A program made the translations under genes and the position numbers. Shown in pieces: positions 20,551 through 31,489 of a stretch of DNA of 64,000 bases. This DNA comes from Ursus arctos (taxonomy: Eukaryota; Chordata; Mammalia; Carnivora; Ursidae). The stretch spans positions 42,854,475-42,918,474 of the forward strand of contig NW_026622808.1 of NCBI RefSeq assembly GCF_023065955.2, given 5' to 3'. The notes below the pieces were generated by a model. That model searched no databases and was not told where the DNA came from. It worked only from the letters and a program-made list of their open reading frames with translations. Each line of letters opens with the position of its first letter. Position 1 is the stretch's first letter.

Positions 20551-21140
20551 CGCCTTAAGTAGTTTCTACTAACACTGATCAAATAACTAGATATATTGTA
20601 AATAATAAGACACAGGCCATTCACTGTTGGACAAAAGGCTTTAGGGGAAGAACTGACGGAATTCAAATAAGGTCTTTACTGTGGTTAATGCTATCATAGC
20701 AATGTTAATTTCCTGGTTCAGACTGTTGCATTGTGATTATAAGATATTAACATTAGAAGAAGCAGGGTGAGGGATAATCAAACTTTCTGGACTATTTTAA
20801 AAACTTTTCTGTAATCTAAAATTAGTTCAAAATGCCACTGTCTCATGGCACATTCTTTTAAAGCTATACTCTTAGAATCTAAATAGGTGATAAAATTTCA
20901 CCAAGAAGTTCATGGAGTGTAACATATTAATAGCTTGCTGTGTTATTCAGAATCACAGACTTTACATTTGGGATATGAGCTTGGCAGTCACAGTCCATCA
21001 TTCTCCTCTTGAGGAATCCCCTTGGTATTGTCCCTGACAGCCTAAAGCCTTTGCTGGGACATCTCCGGGGACTGCAGTGTACCACTGCTCCATAAATGAA
21101 TTGTGGAAGAAGAGCCTGAATTGCTAGAAATGTCCTCCTC
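20551..21140. other. No feature recognised
   Basis: Sequence between two opposite L1 3' ends, with no recognised repeat or exon. Confidence 0.4.
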
Positions 21141-21985
21141 TTTCTTTCTTTTTTTTTTAATGATTTTTTATTATATTATGTTAGTCACCATACAGTACAT
21201 CCCCAGTTTCCGATGTAAAGTTCGATGATTCATTAGTCGCGTATAACACCCAGTGCACCATGCAATACGTGCCCTCCTTACTACCCATCACTGGTCTATC
21301 CCATTCCCCCACCCCCCTGAGGCCCTCAGTTTGTTTCTCAGAGTCCATAGTCTCTCATGTTTCATTCCCCCTTCTGGTTACCCCCCCTTTCTTTATCCCT
21401 TTCTTCCCCTACCGATCATCCTAGTTCTTATGTTCCATAGATGAGTGAAACCATATGATAATTGTCTTTCTCTGCTTGACTTATTTCACTTAGCATTATC
21501 TCCTCCAGTGCCATCCATGTTGAAGCAAATGTTGAGAATTCGTTCTTTCTGATAGCTGAGTAATATTCCATTGTATATATGGACTACAACTTCTTAATCC
21601 AGTCATCTGTTGAAGGGCATCTTGGCTCCTTCCACGATTTAGCTATTGTGGACATTGCTGCTATGAACATTGGGGTGCATATGGCCCTTCTCTTCACTAC
21701 GTCTGTTATCTTTGGGGTAAATAGCCAGTAGTGCAATGGCTGGGTCATAGGGTAGCTCAATTTTTAACTTTTTAAGGGACCTCCACACTGTTTTCCAGAG
21801 TGGCTGTACCAACTTGCATTCCCACCAACAATGTAGGAGGGATCCCCTTTCTCCACATCCTCTCCAACAATTGTTGTTTCTTGCCTTGTCAATTTTTGCC
21901 ATTCTAACTGGCATAAGGTGGTATCTCAGTGTGGTTTTGATTTGAATTTCCCTGATGGCTAATGATTTTGAACATTTTTTCTATC
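21141..21985 (-). mobile_element. 5'-truncated L1 3' end, antisense
   Basis: Starts at a T-rich tract (21,144-21,160), then antisense 3' UTR ('ttagtcaccatacagtacat', 'gttcgatgattcattagtcg', 'acacccagtgcaccatgcaa', 'ttccattgtatatatggact') and ORF2 C-terminus up to about 21,985, where identity to L1 stops at 'gaacattttttctatcc'. Better preserved than the other antisense copies, so younger. The minus-strand frame at 21,639-21,914 is ORF2 tail. Confidence 0.92.
21639..21914 (-). pseudogene. L1 ORF2 C-terminal remnant
   Basis: Ninety-one codons beginning P-V-R-M-A-K-I-D and containing [18 protein letters not shown] and [14 protein letters not shown]. This is the Cys/His-rich ORF2 C-terminal segment: the C-x3-C, H and C residues are intact here. 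Isolated from RT, so nonfunctional. Confidence 0.88.
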
Positions 21986-22396
21986 CACCAAACTGAAATC
22001 GATCTCTTCTTGATTCTCTGGACCCACATGGTGACACTTTGATACATAAAGAATCATCACCATTCCTCCTGTGGTTTTTCTTCTTTGAGCAAAACATCCT
22101 CAATCCCTCACCCTTTCCAGCTGACATAATGATGTTCTAGCAGGGGGCTCTGATGCTTTGACATGGCCATTTCTGAATTTTTTCTTCAACCACAGAACTC
22201 TTCTTCAAAGAAATTCTTATGGAAGTCAGTATGTAAAATAGATGTAAGTAAAATTCCTTTGCTGAAGGTAGTGGGGGAGGGGCCTGAGGACTATCCACTT
22301 CCAGCACCCCCTCCCGTCCCTACTGGTCCTTGAAGTACATCCTTGGAACTTTAAAACTTCCAGAATATGTCATAAACTCCTCCTTAAACCAAAAAC
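21986..22396. other. No feature recognised
   Basis: No repeat or exon assigned. Contains a G-rich stretch at 22,270-22,287. Confidence 0.35.
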
Positions 22397-22406
22397 AAAC
22401 TTTTCT

Positions 22407-22607
22407 GGGCGCTTGGGTGGCTCAGTCGTTAAGCGTCTGCCTTCAGCTCGGGGCATGATCCCACGGTCCTGGGATCGAGCCCTGCATCGGGCTCCCTGCT
22501 CCACTGGGAGCTTGCTTCTTCCTCTCCCACTCCCCCTGCTTGTGTTCCCTCTCTCGCTGGCTGTCTCTCTCTGTCAAATAAATAAATAAAATCTTAAAAA
22601 AAAAAAA
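22407..22607 (+). mobile_element. Can-SINE, young ursid-type subfamily
   Basis: Starts 'gggcgcttgggtggctcagt' with typical body and 'aaataaataaataaaatctt' plus A15. Duplications 'aaacttttct' at 22,397-22,406 and 'aaactttttct' at 22,608-22,618. Confidence 0.93.
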
Positions 22608-22749
22608 AAACTTTTTCTTAAACCAAAGGTTTGAAAAAACATAGAAACTTAATATCCCAAGGCAGGTTTGTGAGGGAGAAGTTTTGGGGTATATGCTACC
22701 TACCATGCCCAAATTATGCCACGTGGACTATCCCTGACTGTGGGGTGAC

Positions 22750-22965
22750 ACATGGTGGTGATTATAACAACAACAAAGGCTTTATATGTATTAATTCAAG
22801 GACCAACTGATGCAGGTATTAGGATCAACCCACTTTATAAACAAGAAAACAGAAGCATGAAAGCAAACCAACTTATTCAAGGTCAATAGAAGTGACAGAA
22901 CTATGCTTTTAACCTAGATCTCTCAGATTCTCAACCATGTCCCTCACCACTGTACTCTCCTGCCC
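22750..22965 (-). repeat. MIR SINE
   Basis: Antisense MIR: 'actttataaacaagaaaaca', 'acttattcaaggtcaataga', 'gtgacagaactatgctttta' and 'cctagatctctcagattctc', the order of the MIR core and 5' end in reverse. Confidence 0.75.
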
Positions 22966-23152
22966 TTCTGGAACAGAAACCCAGAAGGATGATGAGACTC
23001 CAGCCCTCTCATCTCTTGAACACTAGTTACTTTACAATTTGGAAGTTGTCCTGGAGTAGATTCAATAGGGAATCCATCATAAACAGTGCATCTCTGACAT
23101 CAAGGCTCTACAATTACAACCCGCATCCCTTCCCTTGGATATACCTAAGTTT

Positions 23153-23352
23153 GTTTATTGTTTTAAACATTTTATTTATTTATTTCACAGACAGAGAGAG
23201 AGCACAAGCAGGGGAGCAGCAAGCATTGGGAAAGGGAGAAGCAGGCTCCCCGCTGAGCAGAAAGCCCGACATGGGGCTCGATCCCAGGACCCAGAGATCA
23301 TGACCTGAGCCAAAGGCAGACACTTAACCAACTGAGCCACCCAGGCGCCCCA
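23153..23352 (-). mobile_element. Can-SINE, antisense
   Basis: Antisense tail 'cattttatttatttatttca', GA-rich body, 'gaagcaggctccccgctgag' and head 'aactgagccacccaggcgcc'. Perfect 17-bp duplication 'tggatatacctaagttt' at 23,136-23,152 and 23,353-23,369. Confidence 0.95.
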
Positions 23353-23639
23353 TGGATATACCTAAGTTTAAACCGCATTACCTGGCAACGTACTTCTTCG
23401 AGGTCCTGAGGATTAAGGACTTTTAGAATGGCGGGTCTGTACACAAGGGTGGTCTCCAGACATGCTCAGGTGGATGTCCAGCAGGGTGGTGGTTCACACC
23501 AAGACCAAGAGCCACCTGTGGTTCTGACCTGTGGCTGTTTTATCCTTTCACGCAGGGCAGATGCTTCGTGAGCCTTAGTCAGAAGCCTCTCTTCCCCAAG
23601 CAAGGGTTGGGATGGCAGTTATCTGTTGTTACTGCCTGT

Positions 23640-24090
23640 CTGGCATCTATGCTCCCTTTGCTGATAATAACACATGTTTCCTTTTGATGGAAACCTCCCA
23701 CTCCCACCCTTCAGTATCTGGGGTTCGGGTCGCCACGTCTCACTTCCCCAGCTCTACCCCAGGGCAGATACCTGCCTGAGCAATCAGCAGATTCCCACTT
23801 CCATGCGATCCAAGCTAGAGCAACGAGATCCAATGTCAAGACAGCTGTTGGAACCACTAGAGAAGACATCTCCCTTTTCCCTAGGGCTTCTCAATAGAGA
23901 AGTTGTAAATTCAGCAGCCATCTTGTCACCGGGCGACTACCGGCTGGATGTTGAAGCCAAGGAGAGGGGGAAAAAGCCAACAGATAAAAAGAAACAGATT
24001 TCCAGAAATCTTCTCAGACACAGCATCCCGCTGAGCCTAGGGAAAGACTTGTTACATTTATGCGAACTTATTTTTTTTTCCTTAGCACCA
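23640..24090 (+). repeat. Ancient interspersed repeat, LTR/MER-like
   Basis: The block 'agctgttggaaccactagag', 'aagacatctcccttttccct', 'agggcttctcaatagagaag' and 'cagcagccatcttgtcac' recurs in many mammalian genomes and is repeat-derived as far as I recall. The plus frame at 23,674-24,096 (140 codons, containing V-N-S-A-A-I-L-S) is therefore most likely a fortuitous open frame through a repeat, not a gene. Confidence 0.5.
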
Positions 24091-24094
24091 ATCT

Positions 24095-24290
24095 AACACA
24101 CTATATATTTTACTTATTTGTCTTATTTATTTTGTCTCTCCCCAACGAAAAGGTAAACACCATAAAGGCAGAGCTTTTTCGTATTTGTTCATAGCTCTAT
24201 CTCGAATGGTCCCCGGAATGACCCTGGAACATAGTCAGTGCTCAATAAATATTTGTGGAATGAATGAACGAAAGAACATCAAGTGAAATA
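24095..24290 (+). repeat. L2 LINE 3' end
   Basis: 'aacaccataaaggcagagct', 'catagctctatctcgaatgg', 'aacatagtcagtgctcaata' and 'aatatttgtggaatgaatga' match the L2 3' terminus in order. Confidence 0.82.
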
Positions 24291-24394
24291 GTTCTAAATG
24301 CTTTTGACCATTACAAAAAGGGCCCTTCTAGAGAGAAACAGGATGGAAACTTTCCCTGTGACCTAACATGAGGCAATTTCTCTCTCAATGTCAA

Positions 24395-24500
24395 ATATCC
24401 ATTCAATAAACATTTATTGAGCATTTACCTATGGTAGTCACTCTGCTAAACACAACGATAAATAAAATTGAAGTCCCTGCTCTCCAAGAGCTCTCAGTCT
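24395..24500. repeat. Ancient repeat fragment, family uncertain
   Basis: 'ccattcaataaacatttatt', 'gagcatttacctatggtagt' and 'gaagtccctgctctccaaga' match the common 'attcattcaacaaatattta ... aaagtccctgccctcatgga' element. Confidence 0.5.
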
Positions 24501-24598
24501 GCTGCTACCAGTCCTCCCCAATAGCAAGTAAACACGGTGGGAGAACCACCAGTTTTGGAGTATGAACATAACATCCAACCACAGGAAGACAGGGTGCC

Positions 24599-24660
24599 AA
24601 TCTCTCTGTCTCTGTCTCTCTCTCTCTCTCTGTCACCATCTGTCTCTCTGTCTCTCTCCC
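24599..24660 (+). repeat. (CT)n / CTGT microsatellite
   Basis: Imperfect CT and CTGT repeats, pyrimidine-only apart from G interruptions, with a break at 'caccatctg'. Confidence 0.92.
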
Positions 24661-25189
24661 TAATTACAGGCTGACCTGCAAACTCAGAAGGAGGAGTCAA
24701 ATACCCCAGTGTGGAAACTGGCTACACAAGTTAAAAAGACAAAGATGCAGCTTAATTAAGAAGAGACTAGGAGAAATAACAACTTAAAAAAAAAAAAAAA
24801 CCCTCAATAAAAACTAAACTCAAGTTTATGTGGCAGTGGTGAAGCTGACTCAATACCTGACATCCACTCCCTTTAGGTTGCAGGAAAGCTATTGCTACTA
24901 ATTTGAGAAGATTGTAGGGATACATGTAGCAGTGAGGGAGACAGGAGTCTCAGAACAAACAGTAGGTCTGACTAACCGTCTTCAGGTTCCAATGCTCTTA
25001 GCCACCTGTGTATCTTATGGTTTCCTCAATGGGAGCCTGAAGAGGTCGCCTCCTAGAGGCTGCCGTTAGCATGACAGCCACCCTTGGTTTGCTTCTCTTT
25101 CTTTTTCCTTCCTTTTTTCCTTTCTCACTTTGTCCCTCTTCTACACCCCCTTCCTTCTTCCCTTCCCTTCCTCTTTCCTTATTTAGCTT
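24661..25189. other. No gene; pyrimidine-rich end
   Basis: Carries an A15 run (24,785-24,800) and a strongly pyrimidine-rich strand at 25,094-25,188. No repeat family or exon recognised. Confidence 0.4.
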
Positions 25190-25507
25190 TGTTATTTATA
25201 ATTGACATTTAAAATTCAGAGTATAAGTTTTGACATATGTTTACACCCACAAATTCACCAGGATCAAGAGTAAACCTATCTGTCACCCCAAAATTTCCTA
25301 AACCCCTTCTTAATCTTCTTCCCTGCCCCTCTCCACTCCCACCCTCAATCTTCAGCAAGATTGCTGATATGCTTTATGTCACTATAGATCAGGTCATATT
25401 TTGTAGAATTTTTAATAAAAAGGATCATACAGTATGTATGATCCTTTTCTTTGGTTTCTTCGGCTCAGCATGCTGATTTTGAGATTCATCCATGACATCG
25501 GAGGTCT

Positions 25508-25737
25508 TTTTTTTTTTTAAAGATTTATTTATTTGAGAGAGAGGACGCGTGCCTGCACACACACGAGTCTGTGTGCATGCACACAAAAGTGGGGGGAGGG
25601 GCAGAGGAAGAGCATCTCAAGCAGACTCCCCGTGAGCGTGGAGTCCAATGGGGGGTTCAATCTCACAACCCCAAAATCATGATCTGAGCTGAAACCAAGA
25701 GTCAGACACTAAACTGACTGAGCCACCCAGGTGCCCC
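25508..25737 (-). mobile_element. Can-SINE, antisense, with internal hairpin
   Basis: Antisense tail 'aaagatttatttatttgaga', older-type head 'ctgactgagccacccaggtg' with 'ctgaaaccaagagtcagaca'. The body carries a CA/TG-rich block with a perfect 8-bp inverted repeat TGCACACA (25,554-25,561) and TGTGTGCA (25,570-25,577). Confidence 0.9.
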
Positions 25738-26389
25738 AATAGTCTACTAAGCTGTATTCCACCATATATGCCACAATTTGTTTATCCATTTACCTGTTAA
25801 TGGATATTTGGACTTTTTTTTTTTTTAGTTTTTAGCTATTATGAATAAAGCTGCTGTGAACATTTGTGTACAAGTTCCTGTATAGACCTATGTTTTCACT
25901 GTGATTGGGTAAAAAAAAACTAGGAGTAGCATGGATGGTCTTATACTAACTGCATATTTAAGGGTTTTTTTTAAACTGCCAAACTGTTTTCCAAAGTGGT
26001 TGTGCCATTTGACATGCCTGCAGCAGTGTATGAGAGTTTCAGCTGTCCCATGATGGTATGTCCATCTTTTTAACTTCAGCCATTCTAATAGGTGTGATGT
26101 AAAGCATTTACTTGTGGCTTTAATTTGCTTTTCTTTAATAAATAATAATGGCCAGCATCTTTTTGTGTGTTTAATTTGCCATCCATATATCTTAGGTGGA
26201 GTGTCTGTTCAAATCTTAGCCCACTTTTTTATTAGGTTGTTTGTTTTTCTTACTGCGTTTTAAGAATTCTTTGTATATTCTAGATACAAAATTTTCCTCA
26301 TGTATATGATTTGCAAATATTTGCTCCCAGTTGGTGGCTTACTTTCTCATTCTTTTAACTGCATTTTAAAATAGCAGAAAAATTTAATT

Positions 26390-26577
26390 TTTTAAAATAT
26401 TTTATTTATTTATTTATTTGAGAGAGAGCACGAGCTGGGAAGGGGGATACAAAAGGAGAGGGAGAAGCAGGCTCCCTGCTGAGCAGGGAGCCAGATGCAG
26501 GGCTCCATTCCAGGACCCTGAGATCATGACTTGAGCTGAAGGCAGATGCTTAACGGAGTGAGCCACCCAGGTGCTCC
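26390..26577 (-). mobile_element. Can-SINE, antisense
   Basis: Tail 'atattttatttatttattta', body with 'gaagcaggctccctgctgag', head 'gtgagccacccaggtgctcc'. Inserted in the old antisense L1. Duplication not clean because the flank is A/T-rich. Confidence 0.9.
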
Positions 26578-26898
26578 AGAATATTTTAATTGATGAAGTC
26601 CAATTTATTAACTTTATTATGGTTTGTGCTTTTGATATTATATATAAAACATCTGTCTAACTCAAGGTCACAAAGATTTCCTCCTGTTTTCTTATAGAAG
26701 TGTTATGGTTTGGGGGTTTACATTTAAATCTATGGATCACTTTGAGTCAATTTGGGTCTAGAGTGTGAGGTATGGATTGGGGTTCACTTCGTTGCATACA
26801 GATATACAATCATTCCAGCACACTTTGTTGGGAAAACTATTATTTTTCCGTTGAACTGCCTTTGGAATGGCCTCTGTCAAAAAAAATTCTTTTGATTG

Positions 26899-27047
26899 GG
26901 GCGCCTAGGTGGCACAGTCGGTTAAGTGTCTGACTGCTTGAGTTTCTCTCTCTCTCTCCCTCTCCCCCTTTCTCCCCTCCCCATGCTCATGTGCATCCAC
27001 TCTCTCTCTCTCCCTAAAAATAAATAAATAAATAAATATTTTCTTTT
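26899..27047 (+). mobile_element. Can-SINE with internal deletion
   Basis: Head 'ggggcgcctaggtggcacag' runs to 'aagtgtctgactgcttgag' and then enters a CT-rich body, leaving out the B-box and 'gggctccc' block. Tail is (AAAT)n. This is a second, independent internal deletion type, different from that at 3,537. Confidence 0.88.
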
Positions 27048-27221
27048 AAAAAAACTGTTGACTAAATATGTGGGGGTCAATTTCTGGACTCTGTATTCTG
27101 TTCCATTGATCTATTTGTCTATCTTGGCACCAATACCACACTGTCTTGATTACTATAAGACTATAAGTAAGTCTTATAACATCTGGTAATATTAATCACC
27201 CAATTCCTTTTTTACAAAGTT

Positions 27222-27256
27222 ATGATTATGATTATTTATTATTATTATTATTATTT
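27222..27256 (+). repeat. (TTA)n microsatellite
   Basis: ATT/TTA triplets with one interruption, within antisense L1. Confidence 0.9.
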
Positions 27257-27535
27257 TGGCTCTTTAACAAAAAAGTCTATTGGAATTTTAATTGGGATTA
27301 CATAGACTGTATAGTTTCATTTAGGGAAAATCAGTGCTTTAACAATGAGTCATTCAATTCATGCCTTTTATTTATATCCTCTCCAGCTCCTCTCAGCAAT
27401 GTTCTGCAGTTTTCAGTGTACAGGTCTGGAATATCTTTGGTCAAGTTTATGCCTAAGGATTTCATTTTTTCTGATGCTGTCATAAATAGCATTTTTTTGT
27501 AATTTTACTTTCCAATTGTTTGTTGCTAATGGAGT

Positions 27536-28300
27536 TTCTTTTGTTTCCTTTCTGTTTAGAGCAGATCTCATAAAGACAGGCCATCTTGCAAGGCGTTATC
27601 CTGAGTGGTTGTCTTCAGTGAGGGATCAGCCCAGTCTAATCAGCTGTAGCTAAGAGTCCAGAGTCATTTGGTAGAGAGCCTGCCCCTTGCCCACCTGAAG
27701 GATTAGCCTACGGTCACAGACCCTCAGCAAGGATACCCCTTGATCAACCCATTCCATACACAGGATGAAATTATCACTAACAAGCTAGTGAAATGATTTT
27801 AACCAAATGTTAATTTTGTGCTAGGAATTTTGCCGAGGAAACATCACTATGGCTGTGGAAAGGGCCAGCGAAAGAGAATCTTGCACTAGAAGTTAAGTAT
27901 TTATTTCTGTTGGCATCTCTAAATACAACCATATGGTTCTAGAGGCCAGAGTGTTACAAATTCCACCTACTGCAGGAAGATCTAATTCCTAGGAGACCAT
28001 ATATCTAATGATGTATCCCAGACCTTTAACTTGCACTCTGGTCTGTCAACAACTCTGCTTTTAACTGGTCTGCTAAGCATAGAATTCAGGACAGTCCGCT
28101 GAAGGGAGGATGAGTAAATAACAGGTATCTCCAGTGAACTCCTATTTTGGGGGAATTTAGAACTTTGCAACTAAGCCACTGCCCACCAAAAACAGGACCT
28201 CTGAACCCAGAGCAATTTTAAAGGCAGGCATTTCTAAGCCCAAGTTATTGGTGAATTATGTTTCTCAGCACAACTCCTATGCCTCGGTTTTGTCTTTTCT
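27536..28300. other. No feature recognised
   Basis: About 760 bases without a repeat I can name. A minus-strand 62-codon frame at 27,982-28,170 has no recognised similarity. Confidence 0.4.
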
Positions 28301-28302
28301 TT

Positions 28303-28720
28303 GTTTCATTCATTCATTCATTTACTCATTCATTTCTTTTCACCCAATAGACATCCACGAAGAACTACACTGGGTCTCAATGCCAGTGTGGTGGGAAGGA
28401 GGGAGGGAATACTGAGATTCATAATACAGGATTCCTGCTCATAAGGAGGGGAAACCCATACACCAGTAACATTTGAATAAAGATACAAGGTGGAGTATTT
28501 AGCACTGTGATTTGTCAAATATAAGGCACTATTTCTATGTTCAGTATTTTATAGCTCAGAAGAGGAGATAATGTTATGGAGAGCTGAGGAAGGCTTCACA
28601 GAGGATGCAGGAGGGTTCAGTCTGATTTTATAGGTGAGCAGGCACTACTTCACCAGAAAAGATGACACAGAAGGAGTCTCTGTTTTTACCTATCCACTTC
28701 CCTGAAAAACTTAGTGTGTT
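28303..28720. repeat. Ancient repeat with (CATT)n start, family uncertain
   Basis: Starts with CATT units (28,303-28,336), then 'tttcacccaatagacatcc', and later 'gctgaggaaggcttcacaga' with 'gatgcaggagggttcagtct', like the old repeat at 13,005-13,410. Confidence 0.45.
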
Positions 28721-28764
28721 ATGTTGGAAGGAAAATAGAGAAGAGGATGTGGTGGAGGGATGTG

Positions 28765-29455
28765 GTCGATCATCTTTTCCAAAGATGGCACATTTCTCAT
28801 GAAGAGATGGAGTCTAATTCCCTGCCTTGGAACGTAAGTTGGCTTTTGTGACTATTTCAACCAAGAGAATATGGCAGACACAATGTTAATTGAAGAGTAG
28901 ATTACAAAATTTCATTTCTGCCCTTTTCCCCAGAACGCTCCAGTTAGAGCCCTGAGCTACCGTGTATGCACTCCCACTGCCCTGGGGATGCCATGTGGTG
29001 AGGAAGTCCAACCTCATCACTTCAGAGACTGCGTAGAGGGACTTGATACTACATAGAGAGAAATGGCTGGCTGGCCCGCAGCTGCTCCAGCTTCAGCCAC
29101 CTCTGACTGCATGAGACACCCCCAGCCAAAACAGGCCAGTCGTGCCATTCTCAAATTACTGACCCAAAGAAACAATGAAAGGGGAGCACCTGGGTGGCTC
29201 AGTCAGTTAAGTGTCTGCCTTCACCTCCAGGGTCCTGGAATCGAGCCCCAGCTCAGCAGGGAGTCTATTTCTCCCTTCCCCACTGCTGGTTATCTCTCTT
29301 TCTCTCTCTCACAAATAAATAAAATTAAAAAAAAAAAAAAGAAAGAAACGACGAAAGGTAAGGAAATTACTATTATTGCTTTAAGTCACGAAGTTTCAGG
29401 GTGATTTCTGACACACCAATAGATAACCAGAGAAAGGAGATAAGAAGTGATTCAG
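28765..29455 (+). repeat. LTR-like old repeat, split by a Can-SINE
   Basis: 'gatggagtctaattccctgc', 'gtaagttggcttttgtgact', 'aaccaagagaatatggcaga', 'gcccgcagctgctccagctt' and, beyond the SINE at 29,183-29,341, 'attgctttaagtcacgaagt' with 'acaccaatagataaccagag'. This is the order of a common ERVL-MaLR-like LTR. The frame at 29,063-29,404 crosses repeat and SINE, so it is not a gene. Confidence 0.6.
29183..29341 (+). mobile_element. Can-SINE with shortened middle
   Basis: Head 'gagcacctgggtggctcagt', then 'ctccagggtcctggaatcga' and short body, tail 'cacaaataaataaaatt' plus A14. Duplications 'aaagaaacaatgaaagg' at 29,166-29,182 and 'aaagaaacgacgaaagg' at 29,342-29,358 (two mismatches). Confidence 0.92.
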
Positions 29456-30204
29456 CTGTTTTCATTTCATGTCAGATTTGGATTTTGCAGAATCACCAGA
29501 CAGGGGCTGATTGGGACCTAGAGACAAGACTGACCCCCCAATGCAAAAGACATAGTCAGGTTAAACCCAAGAGTAGGAGTAGAATCTAGATAATTGGTCA
29601 GAGATATAGTAGAGGACCAGGCCCTGCTAAACCTGGGGAACAAGACAGAATCACCATGGAAGCAAGGTTGCTGCTAAACTGAGAACCAAAGCAAGGACTC
29701 ATATGCAGGGGGCAGAGGCAGGGACCTCGCTACTCAAACCAGCGGCAAAGTCACATGAAAATAAACAAGAAGTGAAGCTTCAAGATGAACAAGAAGTGTG
29801 ATTTGATGCTGAGTTGTGAAACTGTGACCATAATGTTTCTCTCAACTAGGGAAGCTAGAATATTTTGAGCTTTTAGCGATGTGGGGCCTGTGATTCCCAC
29901 CTGTACAGTTTAAATGGAGGCAGGATCAGGAGATGGGTGCCAATCAGATTATTTTGTTCCCAGCCAGCCCTGATAACTGCCTATTTCCTTCCCACAACCC
30001 TCCCATTAAATTTAAAAGAGAGACCTCTAATGAAGTCTTAAAGAAAATAAAGTCAAAGGAGAAAGTGGAGGGGACTACAGGTGATAATCTGGAAGAGTCC
30101 ACACCCACTGAAAAATCAAATTGGGTACACATCACTGAATTGGCAACATGTATCAAAACACGCCTGGAGAAGATTTTTAAAAAGACAGAACACCATGCAA
30201 ACAT
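29456..30204. other. No feature recognised
   Basis: Overlapping frames at 29,933-30,208 on both strands (86-91 codons) have no recognised similarity. The plus frame is Lys/Glu-rich. I see no flanking splice or start context that would make it a gene. Confidence 0.35.
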
Positions 30205-30400
30205 ATAAGTAACAGAAGAATGATTGCTTTGACAGTGTTTACATTAGCTACATACAAACCTAAAAGGGGAACATCAACAGTCTAATTTTCCAGTAATTAG
30301 GTGAATTACAGATTACTATGGAGGCTGTTTTTAAAAATGGCATTTGATAATATGAAGAAATATTCCCAAGGTATTGTTTAGTTTTTAAAAAGTTCCTTGA
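30205..30400 (+). repeat. Old L1 3' fragment
   Basis: 'cagtaattaggtgaattaca', 'actatggaggctgttttta' and 'gaagaaatattcccaaggta' resemble the sense L1 3' region. Heavily diverged. Confidence 0.45.
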
Positions 30401-30424
30401 GAGCAGGTTCTTGGTCTCCGTATT

Positions 30425-30593
30425 TTATTTATTTTTTTTAGAGAGGGTAGAGAGGAGGAGAGAGACAACCTTAAGCAGGCTCCACCCCCAGGGCAGAGCC
30501 CACCTCAGGGTTCAATCTCACGACCCTGAGATCATGACCTGAGCTGAAATCAAGAGTCAGATGCTTAACTGACTGAGCCACCCAGGAGCCCCA
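30425..30593 (-). mobile_element. Can-SINE, older subfamily, antisense
   Basis: 'taagcaggctccacccccag', 'acgaccctgagatcatgacc', 'gagctgaaatcaagagtcag', 'gactgagccacccaggagcc'. Duplications 'gtctccgtat' and 'gtctctgtat' at 30,414 and 30,594. Confidence 0.9.
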
Positions 30594-30599
30594 GTCTCT

Positions 30600-30680
30600 G
30601 TATCTTTAAGCATGCAAGTAACAATTCCTTACACCAGCAGGTCCTCAAGAAATGTTGGTACAATGAATGAATCCTGTTGT
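30600..30680 (+). repeat. L2 3' end fragment
   Basis: 'agcaggtcctcaagaaatgt' plus 'tggtacaatgaatgaatcc' match the last bases of L2. Confidence 0.55.
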
Positions 30681-30689
30681 TAATTTTTA

Positions 30690-30880
30690 GTGAGGCCCTA
30701 CTACGTGCCCTCCACATGTAAGATGATTCCACCTCCATGTAACCCTAGGAGATAGATACTATTATCATCGCTGTTTTGAACAAGTGAAAACAGGGGCAGA
30801 GGGATTAAGAAATTTGCCAAGTAAATAGTAGCACTGGGACAGGTAGGAACAGGCAGCCTGGCTCCATGATATCATATTGT
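30690..30880 (-). repeat. MIR SINE
   Basis: 'ccctaggagatagatactat', 'acaggggcagagggattaag', 'aaatttgccaagtaaatagt' and 'gcagcctggctccat' are the antisense MIR order. Confidence 0.82.
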
Positions 30881-31489
30881 CTCTTGAGCTAATGACTCTT
30901 AAAACAGTGATCTGAAAAGAGGTCAAAAAATTAAAATTCAGTTTTGTCTTTACCAAGACCGTACCCCTAAATCGTCAAGAAAAAAATACCATTTATTAGG
31001 TTAAGAATCTTTGAGAACTAAGGGCAAGGAGAATAGTAGCAAAAATTCCAGAATTAAAGAGGAGTGGGAGGGATCCTAAGATAGTCTTTATTTACATTTT
31101 TAATTTTTTTTCACTGGCTAGGGGAAATAGAGAAAGCAGAAGGGGGAAAAAGGAAAACAAGCTAGTTACTGGGTAATCTGGAATCATTACACAGGAAAGA
31201 AAGAGTCCAGTAAAAATATTTTAAATGCATTATTCTGGGGTCCTCTACTTCTGGATCTATTTTATTTCCCTAACTATCTGTATGCATTTGTTTCTGCACC
31301 TGTAACACAAGCATAATTTGTCATAAATTAATTTAGGTCTCTTCAGGCAATTAAAAAAAAAATCTTACCATCAAGAATTAAGATGAAATGAGACTAGAGA
31401 AATAGCTGATCACCCCCTTCTCAAGAGACTGTGTCACGCTATTTCTCAGCTGTTTCCAACCTCAGGTTAAGACCCCCCAACTCTGAACC
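30881..31489. other. No feature recognised
   Basis: AT-rich, without an assignable repeat or exon. Confidence 0.35.

Larger units (their letters stand above)
25190..27535 (-). repeat. Old antisense L1 with three nested SINEs
   Basis: Antisense L1M-type: 3' UTR at 25,190-25,500 ('atttataattgacatttaaa', 'gacatatgtttacacccaca'), then 'tttgtttatccatttacctg', 'tgtatgagagtttcagctgt', 'ttgtatattctagatacaaa', 'atttgctcccagttggtggc', the ORF2 region near 26,690-27,480 ('ttccattgatctatttgtct', 'aatgttctgcagttttcagt'). No frame is open. Host to SINEs at 25,508, 26,390 and 26,899. Confidence 0.82.

Noticed and set aside
23674..24096. 140-codon plus-strand open frame, one of the longest in the window
   Set aside because: The DNA matches a recurrent old mammalian repeat block, the frame has no recognisable domain and there is no splice or promoter context.
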